DNA from: Chinchilla lanigera
Taxonomy: Eukaryota > Chordata > Mammalia > Rodentia > Chinchillidae
Direction: 5' to 3'
DNA: 64,000 nucleotides
Assembly (NCBI RefSeq): GCF_000276665.1
Contig: NW_004955473.1
Coordinates: 9,416,865-9,480,864 of the forward strand
The notes beneath the pieces were generated by a model. The model saw only the letters and a list, made by a program, of their open reading frames with translations, did no database searches and was not told where the DNA came from. Every line of letters starts with the position of its first letter. The first letter of the stretch is position 1. The translations under genes were made by a program, and so were the position numbers. Below are positions 1 to 9,758 of this stretch, piece by piece.

Positions 1-229
1 CATATATGAAAAATTTAACATATAAAGTATGAAATAAAAAAAGATAATAGGAAAAAAGAGAGAGAGGAAAAAAAAAACAGATATTGTAACCCAGTGTGGG
101 CAATCGATCTAATTATGTACCTTGACTAATACAATTGTATTATGTGTTTTATGTTTTGACCAGTTAGTCTGTTCTCTAATCTGTACATATGATAATCAAT
201 TTTGTAAGGTCTTTTAAGATACAAGATGA

Positions 230-362
230 ATCTGATGCTGGAAAAATAACAAGGGGTGGAGGGAAGAGGAAAACGGAATCGAGACATGTTATGTACATGG
301 ACAAATTCCCTACTGTGCATGCAACCATTATATTCTGCAAACATGGACTAATAAAATAAAAA
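230..362 (+). mobile_element. LINE-1 3' end fragment
   Basis: Purine-rich GGGGTGGAGGGAAGAGG, then GTTATGTACATGG and GACTAATAAAATAAAAA. This matches the L1 3' end seen at 41200-41350 in this window. Confidence 0.65.
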
Positions 363-1660
363 CCAAGGTGACTGCATAGACCGTAGGCAGCATGGTTTGG
401 CATATCAAAGCATGCAAAACATCGTGAAACATAGATCCTTAAATCAAGTTGTCAAAATATAAATTTTATCCAGATGAATCTGCAGACTTATAGATACAAT
501 GATGTTTTTCGAAATGATGTTTGATGCACTTTAAAGCCACAGCTATAAATGTCAAAATAGCATTGCTACCATTAAGTGAACATGAGTACTCCAATATACT
601 GCTCTAATCCTGTGGACCTTTGTATTTAAGTAGGTTTTAACAATTTGATAAAAAAGCATAACTACAACTTCCTGTGTTGTCCTTCCTGCTATAGAGAATA
701 ATCATATTTTTGAGTACCTTTTCCCCTGGAATATAACAAATTCACATGCTCCAGTTATTAGAACATTGACATCTTGAGGGACCATTATTCTCCCTGTGAT
801 ACCTTCCTAATCACATGAAGAGCTTAGAAACTGATCCTTCCATAATGCAGACTTGAGACGAGTTTGTACTCCTAGATGACAACTTGACGGGAGCTTTGTG
901 AATGACTTTTGAACAGAGAAGATTCAGCTAAGCCATACTCAGATTCCTGAATCACAGACACTATTAAATAATAAATGTTCATTGCTTTAAACACATAATT
1001 CTGAGTAAATTTTTACACAGCCATAGATAGATAATACAATGTTTAAAACTAAATTTTTTTTACTTGTACCTTTTCCCTATGTTTTCTTTGTGCATCTATT
1101 TAATTAAAAACAAATGCACTCTATTGATCTCAAGTTGTAGAAATTACAGGTTACATTTAAGTTATCCTAACCAAAAGCTATAATGATGAATTATGATAGT
1201 GTTCATAATGAAAGTCTCCAATTTGCTATCCACACACAGTAGTCCCATCACATCAACAATAAAGTAAAATTTCTCTTCTTTTAGCTACAGATCCTCAAAA
1301 AATGATTACCATATAGGAAGATGATCAGTCAGAAGAAAAGGCATGATAGCCTAGCTAAAGCACAATGCTCGTAATTATAAAGAAATTATGGTACATTTAA
1401 CTGAAATTTTAGCTGCTGGAATAAAATTAATGTGTTGTTAGTTGTATATTCTCTTCCATAGAAATTAAGGGTGCCTTCTTCCTTTGTGAATAATGTAGCG
1501 CTGAGAGATGAAATTACTATAATAAATGAAGACCTGATTTATCTTTCAATGTTTTTGGTATAGCCAATGAGTAATATATACAGCAACTGATTTGTAGCTG
1601 ATTCACTTAATTGGTTAAACCATGAGCATAAATGAGTGAAGCTGATTTCCCTAAGTAGAA
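363..1660. other. No feature recognised
   Basis: AT-rich, unique-looking DNA. No frame, SINE or LTR motif that I can support. Confidence 0.6.
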
Positions 1661-1935
1661 CTGTCTTAGTCACTTTCTCTTGCTGGGGCACCATACCCTA
1701 CACCCACAACTTAAAGGAGGTTTATTTTATTCATAGTTTCCAATGGATTCATTCTAAAATTGATTCGCTCCAAAAATGCATGATGGAGAGGCATGAGGAT
1801 GGAAATCTGTTCATCCCGTGGCAACCAGGAAGCAGAGAGTGAACAGAGTAGCCAGAGACAAGAATATCCCCTTCCAGGTCACACCCTCAGGTACCTATTC
1901 TAACCAGATCCCACCTTTTAACAGCGGATTCAGCT
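1661..1935 (-). mobile_element. MaLR LTR, antisense
   Basis: Begins CTGTCTTAGTCACTTTCTCT and contains a TTTATTTTATTCATAG poly(A)-signal region and AACCAGGAAGCAGAGAGTGA, the usual antisense MaLR order. Confidence 0.6.
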
Positions 1936-2037
1936 ACTGAACCCAACCACAGATGAGTCCACTGCTGAGAACAGTGTTCCCGTGACCCAGTCAGCCTCTG
2001 AACATGAGAGGCTTTGGTGGACATTTTAGATCTAAAC

Positions 2038-2108
2038 CCTGAGAAGAACTGAACTGAAGCTTCTGAAAGGGTTGGGATTACAGGCACATGCTGCTGCATC
2101 TGGTTTCA
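2038..2108 (-). repeat. B1 fragment
   Basis: GTTGGGATTACAGGCACATG is the reverse complement of the B1 5' region; nothing else of the element is clear. Confidence 0.45.
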
Positions 2109-2134
2109 AGCGTGCTTGTATTGCTTCATTTCAT

Positions 2135-2280
2135 ACTCACAGTACCCACAACAGTAAGCATTGCCATTCCCATTTTAAAGATGAGGAAACACATTCAAAG
2201 GGGATAAACAGTTTTCCCAATATCATTCAGCTAATAATCACTAGTTGTAGGATTCAAATCCTGCTTACCATCTAATAGAA
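2135..2280 (-). repeat. MIR
   Basis: CCCATTTTAAAGATGAGGAA, then CATTCAGCTAATAATCACTA and GGATTCAAATCCTG form the antisense MIR core. Confidence 0.8.
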
Positions 2281-2302
2281 CAAGGTGTCCAAAACCATTG
2301 GT

Positions 2303-3092
2303 GTCCCCAAACTGATTTCCACAGTGGTTGGAGATGTGTCAGTAAACTAGGTCTAGAGGTCCCATTCAACCCTGTTTTCCCCTTCTGGGTATTATCCGAG
2401 AAGAACTGAAAACATCATATCACAGCGACATATATGCATCCATGTTTATAGCGGCACAATTTGTAACAGCTAAATTGTGGAAGCAACCCAAATGTCCATC
2501 CACTGAGGAGTGGATAAAAAGTCCTGGTATTTTTGTATAATGGAATATCACTCAGTTATAAAGAAAGATAAATTCGAGGCTTTTATAGGTAAGTGGACAC
2601 AGGTAGAGACCATACTCATAAATGAAATAAATCAGAACCTCATGTGTAAATACTGTATTGTCTCACTAGCGTAAGAACCTGAAAGAATGAAGAAAAATTA
2701 GGAGGTGCGATAGATAATGGGAAATGAAAGGAAACTGCTCAAAAGAACAACTGGGATGAGGGAGAAGAGAAAAGAAAGAAGGGGAAAATTATGTACATAT
2801 GTACACACAGGATAGCTAACATAGTTGTACTACTGACCTCTACTGCTTTATTGAAAGGAAAAGTTAATGTTTTATTGTTTGACCCACCTTACATGTCTGT
2901 ATTTGTTTACCTGAGTAACCAAGTTGAGGATATCAATATGTAATACAACAACCATTGTTAATTTCCTATCACCTTGTCTGAAATTTAGTATTGCTTGTAC
3001 TGTTATTGTGTTATTTTGTAAATGTATGTGTGTTTGTTATTATGTTTTCTTTCTTTTATGTTTAAAAGAAAAAAAATTAAGGTTCAAGAAAA
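2303..3092 (+). mobile_element. LINE-1 3' region, lineage-specific family
   Basis: Contains the L1 tail motifs CATGTTTATAGCGGCACAAT, ATGGAATATCACTCAGTTAT and AGAACCTGAAAGAATGAAG. It ends with the same 3' terminus as 13438-13570 and 39640-39826. No intact frame remains. Confidence 0.82.
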
Positions 3093-3159
3093 AAAGTATT
3101 GGTAGTCTTAATTATCCTAAAAATCTAGTGTCTGAGCAAAAAAGTGTTGAGAAGTGCTA

Positions 3160-3556
3160 TTAGTTGAACTTCCCACCCAGCCCCCCAATTCACATGTACT
3201 TTTGAATGTGACCTTACTTGGTAATAGGGTAATTGCTGATCTGAGGAGAGGTCATTACTGGCTGTAAGCCAGTAGAATTGGTATCTTTATAGAAAAGGGA
3301 AATTTGGACAAAGAGACAGGATCATACATAGTGGGGAAATGATATGAACAGACAACACAGGGGAAAAATAGCCAGCTCCAAGCTAAGGGGAGAGGACTGG
3401 AACAAGTACTTCCTTTGTGATACTCAAAAAGAACCAATCTTTCCAAATACCTTGAATTTGAATCTGACCCTCCAAAATCGTACGCCTAAATTTCTGTTGT
3501 TTAAGTCACTCAGTTGTGACATTTGGAGGAGGCAGCCTTAGCAAATTAATACAGGA
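3160..3556 (+). mobile_element. MLT1-like MaLR LTR
   Basis: AATGTGACCTTACTTGG, ATCTTTATAGAAAAGGGAAA, AATTTCTGTTGTTTAAGTCA and GCAGCCTTAGCAAATTAATA are the conserved MLT1-type blocks in order. A B1 has inserted at its 3' edge. Confidence 0.82.
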
Positions 3557-3711
3557 AGGCAGGGCGTGGTGGGGCAAAACTGTAATCCCAGCACTTGGGA
3601 GGCTGAGGCAGGAGGATCATTGTGAGTTCGAGACCAGCCTGAACTACAGAGTGAGCTCAAGGCCAGCCTGAACAGAGTGAGCTCAAGGCCAGAAGAAAAA
3701 AAAAAAAAAGC
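3557..3711 (+). repeat. B1-type SINE
   Basis: 7SL-derived body (TGTAATCCCAGCACTTGGGA, GAGTTCGAGACCAGCCTG) with a duplicated 3' block GAGCTCAAGGCCAG and an A tail. The 10-bp duplication TAATACAGGA (3547-3556 and 3712-3721) flanks it. Confidence 0.94.
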
Positions 3712-4512
3712 TAATACAGGAGAATTATTTTCTTGTGGCTGTTAATCAAAATATGAAAATTCCTCTGAAAAGACCCTATCTGACCACGGAAGGTTAAACC
3801 TACACTGTTTTCTAGTGATTTAAAAGTTTTATTCTAATTAGGTTTTTTGTTTATTTCAAGTAACCAAATAATTACATAGCCACCAGGTCAATGTGTTCAA
3901 ATTCCATGGATGGTTCCGTACACAGACAGATACAAAATAGAGTACTTATTCCATAGAAAAAATAAATATAACCCTGGGGAACACCTAACATAGTCCTAGT
4001 CTGCAAAATGGTTTACATTTTTTCTGGTTTGTAAACTCATTATGTTAAAACTGTACAAAGCTATGCAAATTATAGCAGAACTTTTACCTCATTAATTCCA
4101 ATTATCTCAACTCCATTCCACCTCAACTACTCAATCCTGAGATTTGCTTCTCCTTTTCCTGAGTAAAGACAGTATAGCAAGGACACTAACTTTCCACTTC
4201 TCACCTCTACTACCTAAAACGTAGGTAGTAGCCACGCTCATCCTCACTTCCTTTCCTCTAGTCTCAGAAAAAGTGATAATCATCCTTCTGTTAAAGGAAA
4301 ACCTTCCTTTCTCTTCTTTTCAGAATTCTCATCTCCGTGGAGACCTGGTTCCACCTTTGTTCTTCATTCCAGTCACCCTTTAATGAGTCCTTCCCTTCAA
4401 CTTATACATTCAAATATTTCTCAGCTTAAAACTCCTTTGACTTTAGGTTGTCTTCTGCCTACATTTAAAATTGACCTCATCTTTTCAACAAAACTTGTTG
4501 AAAATAAGCCAT

Positions 4513-4683
4513 TACTTCTTTTTTTTTTTTTTTTTTTTTGTCTTTTTGAGACAGGGTCTCGCTATGCAGTTCAGGCTGGCCTTGAGCTCATTCTGTAGCC
4601 CAGGCTGGTCTCAACTCCCAAGGATCCTCCTGCCTCAGCCTCCCAAGTGCTGGGATTACAGGCCTGCACAACCACGCTCAGCC
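4513..4683 (-). repeat. B1-type SINE
   Basis: Reverse-strand B1 with GAGACAGGGTCTCGCTATGC and CCCAAGTGCTGGGATTACAG. TAAGCCAT repeats at both ends (4505-4512 and 4684-4691). Confidence 0.93.
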
Positions 4684-4691
4684 TAAGCCAT

Positions 4692-6076
4692 ATTTATTTT
4701 GTCTAATTTTATGTCTTCTGTTCATCTCTCAGTGCACTGAGTTCCCATTCTTATACTTCCACTCGAATGGAACTTTTCTATGGTCATAATGAAAACCACC
4801 CAAATGCCCCAGAATAGTGCTTTAGTTGAATACATCTGGAACATTCAGAGAAGCAGTCATTAGAAACTATGTGTAATGCGAATGACACAACAAAGATAGC
4901 TGTTAGGCAAAGCAGAATACCACATGCAAAGGGCTGAAGCCTGTGATCGATGAGAAGAGTTCTGCTACATCTCTCCTACCTAGGAGAGTGAATTCTCTGA
5001 TTTTCTGTTTCTTCTAAGTGTTTCATTTAGACACTTGCTGGAAAACAATGTGACCCACACTCTACTCCCTTATATAGATGACCGTCCCTCCGTCCCCTCT
5101 TCTCCATCTCTCTGCCTATCTCTTCCTTCCTGCTTACTGCAATCTCAGAACGGGTTGCCTTCCTGACCTCCCATGCCCACTTCCCCGCTGTCTGGCAGTA
5201 CACAGTTCTGAACATGTTGCCTATCATGATAGGGTGTTGAATTTGCTACTTTCACCTGAAGAAGCAAGAACTGCTCCAAGTTATGCTTTTACCAGGATGG
5301 GAAGGACACAAGGTCAGCTTCTGAGCACAAGAGTAATGGACAAGCAGGCATAAAATCTCTGCACATGTGAGACAAAAGCCACTAGATCATCTGCCAGTAT
5401 GAACAAAATTTCCTGTGTGAGGAATGCCTGGGCCTCTGGTCTGAAAACTGAGTATTAGGTCATCTTCCTGGTAAAAGAAGTATGCTGTGAAAAGCACAGC
5501 ATAAGTATTCATGTCCAGTGGTTTCCCCTCATTTCCAGTTACAGCAGGTTGTTAGCCCCCTAGGTTGGAATCCAATTTAGCTGAGAGATCTTTTCTTGAA
5601 TAATATTTAAGGATTGTGCAGAATAATATAGGATTGCAATGTCATAATTAAAAGTGAAGCCATACAAAGAAAGTTTCAGTCGCTTAATGTGAAAACGCTC
5701 TAGAGGGTTGATGTACATTGTGCTTATAGTTGACTATATTATACTGCAAATTTAAAAATTTGTTAAAATGATAGAACCCATGGTGTGTTTTTTACTACAA
5801 TGAAAAGTTCAGGCCATGAAAGATTATGTACAATTCCACCAAAAAGATGCTTTAAAAATCTATCAGACATTTCCCTATGTGTACATATATGGAATTACAT
5901 GCATGAAAAATGTAAACAGTGGAACCACTGGTGCTGAGATAATGGTTGAATCTTTTCTCTTTTATATTTCTGGAGTTGAAGAGGACTAGCCTTATCAGAA
6001 GACAGAGCTTTAATTCCAGTTCAGGATTAGACATTTCTTTCCTTTGTGGCATGGATTTATCCAATAAATACTTTTT
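4692..6076. other. No feature recognised
   Basis: Mixed composition; a 91-codon frame at 5078-5353 shows no known motif. Confidence 0.55.
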
Positions 6077-6088
6077 AAAAACAGCTTT

Positions 6089-6447
6089 TGGCTGGGGATT
6101 AAGCTCAGCAGCAAAGTGCTTGCCTGGCAAGTGCAAGGTCATGAGTTCAATTCCTGGTACCAGAAGAAAAAAAAAAGTTTTCAAGGCTGGGTGTGGTGTT
6201 GTACACCTGTAATCCCAGCACTTCAGGGGTTGCAGATTTAGCCTAGCGGCACAGCGCCTGCCTGGCAAGCGCAACGTCGTGAGTTCGATTCCTGGTACCA
6301 GAAAAAAAAAAAAAAAAAAAAAATCTCAGCACTTGGGAGGCTGAGGCAGGAGGATCTCTGGGAGCTCGAGACCAGCCTGGGCTACAAAGTGAGCTCAAGC
6401 TCTGCCTGCCCAGGCTCAAAAGACAAAAAACAAATAAATAAATAAAT
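6089..6447 (+). repeat. ID/B1 composite SINE block
   Basis: An ID element (6090-6176) is followed by a B1-like element (6183-6447) ending in a (TAAA)n tail. A second ID (6224-6322) sits inside the B1. The 12-bp direct repeat AAAAACAGCTTT flanks the whole block (6077-6088 and 6448-6459). The inner ID has its own 12-bp duplication (6212-6223 and 6323-6334, one mismatch). Confidence 0.85.
6224..6322 (+). repeat. ID SINE inserted in B1
   Basis: tRNA-like body with A-box (TAGCCTAGCGG) and B-box (GAGTTCGATTCC), ending in a pure A tail. It splits the surrounding B1 exactly at a duplicated ATC[CT]CAGCACTT, so it is younger than the B1. Confidence 0.92.
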
Positions 6448-6459
6448 AAAAACAGCTTT

Positions 6460-7880
6460 CACCGTTCTGGTCCCCTAGTTTTTCCCAGGTGGGCTCTCTC
6501 ATCCCATTAGGGGCATCAAAGCATGCTGAGCATTGTTCTTGTCCTTTGTGCCACCGAGGCTGCTGCTTCCTATTGCATACCAGCAGAACTTTTTCTATGC
6601 CCCACCCCTGCCGACAGGAAGCTGCACACACCCAACAGGATATGGTCCCAGTTCCTGCTTCTTTTGACTGTATTCTCGATAGCGGGAGAAGGAGAAATTG
6701 CATATCAAGGGTAGAAAAGGAAATTAGCTTGAAGACAATGCTGCTGCTGCTGCCTAGACTGTGCCAGTGTGACGAAGTTAAGGAATGGGCGAGGAGGTGA
6801 GTGAAGAATATTTTTATGGTCCTCCACTTTCTTAACACAGAATTTTCTCTTTTCTTGCTCTGAACCCCTTAAAGACTCTAACTGACCTCTTCTTTCTATC
6901 CCTTTACTCCACTGGTCATAGAAACATCTGCATCCCTGCTCCATTATCATCACCTTTACGAGGACCTATAGGGAAGCAGCTCCAGGCCCACCCCTACTTT
7001 CACCACTGGAAGAAGCTACCTTTTCCTCTTTCTCCACCTCCATCCCTACTCTTCCTCCTCTACTGTATGATCACTATGTCACTATAGATCCTGTAGGAAA
7101 AAAAAATCTGCACATACTCGTATCTCCTAATGTACACAGGCCATTAGGTTATACAAAATACCAGTGTGTTCCTGCTTCCTCCACAAAATAGTTATGTGTT
7201 TATTCCCCTTGACATCCCCATTCTTTTCTTGTATTCTTGTCCCAGGTAACCAAGGGACTTATTGTTTATAGTCACATTTCTGAAAAAATATTCTCGTCCG
7301 ACAGAGATCAGTTTTGCTGTTTATGCCCTTAACTCACCTTACTTAAGATATCTGGATCGTTGCTCCTCTGCCAGCCATCTCAGAAAAAGTTTATGCTACC
7401 AGTTTGTGTTTTGTTTTCTGTAATTCTGAACATCTTTAGACACCCATGCTGAGAGAAGCATGACATACACTAGAGAGAGACAGATGTATAGATCCTTACT
7501 CATGATGTTTTAATCCCTGCTGGGACCCAGAGGAAGGGCTGCAGGATGTATGTATGGAGGTTTGAGCCTAGGCATCAGGGCTTCCGCTACATTGAACACT
7601 ACCATGCCCCACCTGTCCAGGAACAGCTGAGACACCCACCCTCAAAGTACTATGCAGATTTGTGCAGCGGGAGTAGCAGGAATAATAATGATGGATTCAA
7701 GGTCCCACACATACCCTTTCAATTCTAGGGGCATTTCTGGGAAGAGGATTCCTGTAACAGTGAATGAGACTGAACATTTCTTCACCTCCGCGTGATGGAG
7801 GAAAGACAAGGATTTCAGCTGCCACCTCTGACCAAACCCCCCCGAGATGCACACTACACAAAGACACATCAGGTTAAGTG
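6460..7880. other. Unassigned, slightly GC-richer stretch
   Basis: Frames of up to 140 codons on either strand overlap one another and show no domain. No repeat recognised. It could belong to a non-coding transcript. Confidence 0.45.
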
Positions 7881-7889
7881 CACACAGTC

Positions 7890-7895
7890 TTTATT
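7890..7895 (-). terminator. Candidate poly(A) signal, minus strand
   Basis: AATAAA on the minus strand, followed within 20-45 bases by a GT-rich stretch (TGATGTGTCTTTGTGTAG). Hexamer plus downstream GU-rich element is the usual layout of a mammalian cleavage site. It lies 1.9 kb beyond the TEX13 stop and could end that transcript or another one. Confidence 0.35.
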
Positions 7896-7899
7896 ACCA

Positions 7900-9100
7900 A
7901 TTAGGATCATAAAACCCCTGACAAAGTTTCATCTTCGTGATCAGAGGAGGACCTCCTAGGGAACTCAGGGCCATTTTCTGTCAGTGAGGGCAGATCTAAC
8001 TTCCTATCTCCTGATCTCTACCTTAGCTCCCTCCAGGCCTTGCAGCAGCTGCCTTAGCGGGTACAGAGAGCCTGCAGATAATACCCCCAATGGAAGAAGC
8101 AGGGACCCAATGCCATTCTCAAGAGGGCTTCCCCCAGTCCAGTTCTATATAATGGGATTAGTCCTCACAAGAGAAGTACCACCCATTCTAAAACAATGGC
8201 CCTGGTGTGTGTATTTGGAATTCATTTTATTCTTCATGTACTGTTGACTAGAAAGAGCTTAGAGCTAAGAGCTAGAACGTGTTAGCCAGCACTCCCCCAA
8301 GCACTGTCTTTCTTCAGGACAACCTAATGATCTTTCAGGTGGGCTGGTGTATAGCTACAAAAACAGCTGTGACTCTCAAGAGGGGAAATCCGCAGAAAAG
8401 CCCCGCCTAGGCCAGAAATATAGCTCAGCTGCATAAGTGCCTGCCTGGCAAGCACAAGGTCCTGAGTTTGATTCTTAGTACCAAAAAAAAAAAAAAAAAA
8501 AAAAAAGAAAAGCCCTGCCTGTGTGCCTAAGACTTAATAAAGCTGCTTTCCTGACTGTCCCACTGCTCTTTTGTCTCACTTGTGACCAAGGCAATCCAGG
8601 ATGATAAGCAGTTTGGTCACTCAAGTCTATTCATGAATGTCTCTTTCACACTGCTCCAGAACTGGAAAAATTGATCTGGATGTTATTTCAAATTATTTTA
8701 CCCATGCAAGGCAAAGAAGCCATTCCTGATATAATATTAATCCCAAGTTATGCTCTTTCTGTTATCTAATTTCACAAAAAAATTATGTGCGCACTCGTTA
8801 ATACTGTATAGTTTCAACTCCTAATGAACACTAAGCAATCAGTAATTGTCTAATGAATTAGATGAAATGAATCAAGTTTGCTTTCATATATACAGTGTAA
8901 CACTGAAACTATCCCCAAAGTCTTGCAAGTTAGTCTCTTGTCCCATACAGAGAAATTAAGTACTAACACAACTATTTTGTTTTGCACTGTCTCCTAATGA
9001 GTTCCAAAGGCTCTCTCCTTCCTTCGCTGACTTCTTTTCACTCTTCTTGACTCTAGGCAGTGAGGATCTCTCTGAAGTGTGAGTCTACCATAATCGAGGT
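7900..9100. other. Possible minus-strand UTR region; ID only
   Basis: Apart from the ID at 8409-8505, nothing is recognised. It lies between the TEX13 3' splice signals and the candidate poly(A) signal at 7890-7895. Confidence 0.35.
8409..8505 (+). repeat. ID SINE
   Basis: Diverged ID body with a long A tail, flanked by a 15-bp target duplication AGAAAAGCCCCGCCT (8394-8408 and 8506-8520, one mismatch). Confidence 0.92.
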
Positions 9101-9103
9101 CTT

Positions 9104-9171
9104 ACATCTTTCAGCCCTGGGGAGAGCTTCCAACGTGACATCTTTCAGCCATGGGGAGAGCTTCCAAAGTG
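9104..9171. repeat. 34-bp tandem duplication
   Basis: Two adjacent 34-bp copies (9104-9137 and 9138-9171) differ at two positions. They lie downstream of TEX13 in its direction of transcription. On the minus strand the 9104-9137 copy runs into AAGAT/GTAAGA, a donor-like sequence; the 9138-9171 copy has GTCACG at the same place. Confidence 0.88.
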
Positions 9172-9342
9172 ACAGGTTCAGCTTCTTCAGCAACAAGCAA
9201 GTTCAATGGGAATGAGACACAAAAACAGAACTTCACCTATAAAACTTAAAATCCAAAAAGAAGCAAACATTAACACTGTTGTAGTTTCTGAAAGAACAAT
9301 AGCATTTTCAAAGTAAAATGTCATTCCTAAAATTCAACATAC

Positions 9343-9452
9343 CTTTTAAGTCAAAAACCACAAGGCTGCTGCCAGCCAGAAAAAGGTTAAGAAGAAAACT
9401 GAAAAAAGAGGGGCTAAAAGGGTTTTACAACTTCAACTTGAGAATCCACCAC
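9343..9452 (-). other. Candidate 3' UTR exon of TEX13
   Basis: On the minus strand, CTTTTAAATTTTGCAG acts as a plausible acceptor before 9452. AAAAG/GTATGT is a plausible donor after 9343. This leaves a 110-bp segment 296 bp beyond the donor at 9749. A further acceptor-like TTCTTTCAG before 9287 would imply a 55-bp intron, too short to be normal, so the second boundary is doubtful. Confidence 0.3.
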
Positions 9453-9742
9453 CTGCAAAATTTAAAAGAAAATAGGAGAAAACGTTAATTAACAGTAATA
9501 TGACACTCAATAATCCCTCTTTGCTAAGTAAAGGAACAGAATAAATACATAAATATGTATATATTTGTATGTGCATTTTCCCACACTGGTACACAATGGT
9601 TAATTTGGGTAACAGAGTGGTAGATTATTTTATTTTCCTCTGTAATAATTTTGGTTTCAAATTTTCTATGAAGTTACTTTTTGATCAGAATGAAAATTAG
9701 AAAATTAGAAAATAGGCTTCTCTTTGGAGTGCTTCCATTCTT

Positions 9743-9749
9743 ACTTACC
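9743..9749 (-). other. Candidate 5' splice donor just after the TEX13 stop
   Basis: Twelve bases beyond the TGA stop (9759-9761) the minus strand reads GGAAG/GTAAGT, with the exon ending at 9749. This is a near-consensus donor, suggesting that the 3' UTR is spliced. Confidence 0.5.
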
Positions 9750-9758
9750 TTCCTGAAA

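Noticed and set aside
5852..6274. A 140-codon minus-strand frame
   Set aside because: It overlaps ID and B1 sequence; the peptide contains typical SINE translation.
8409..8505. True tRNA genes at the ID copies
   Set aside because: All have the ID 3' region, A tails and target duplications, so they are SINEs.
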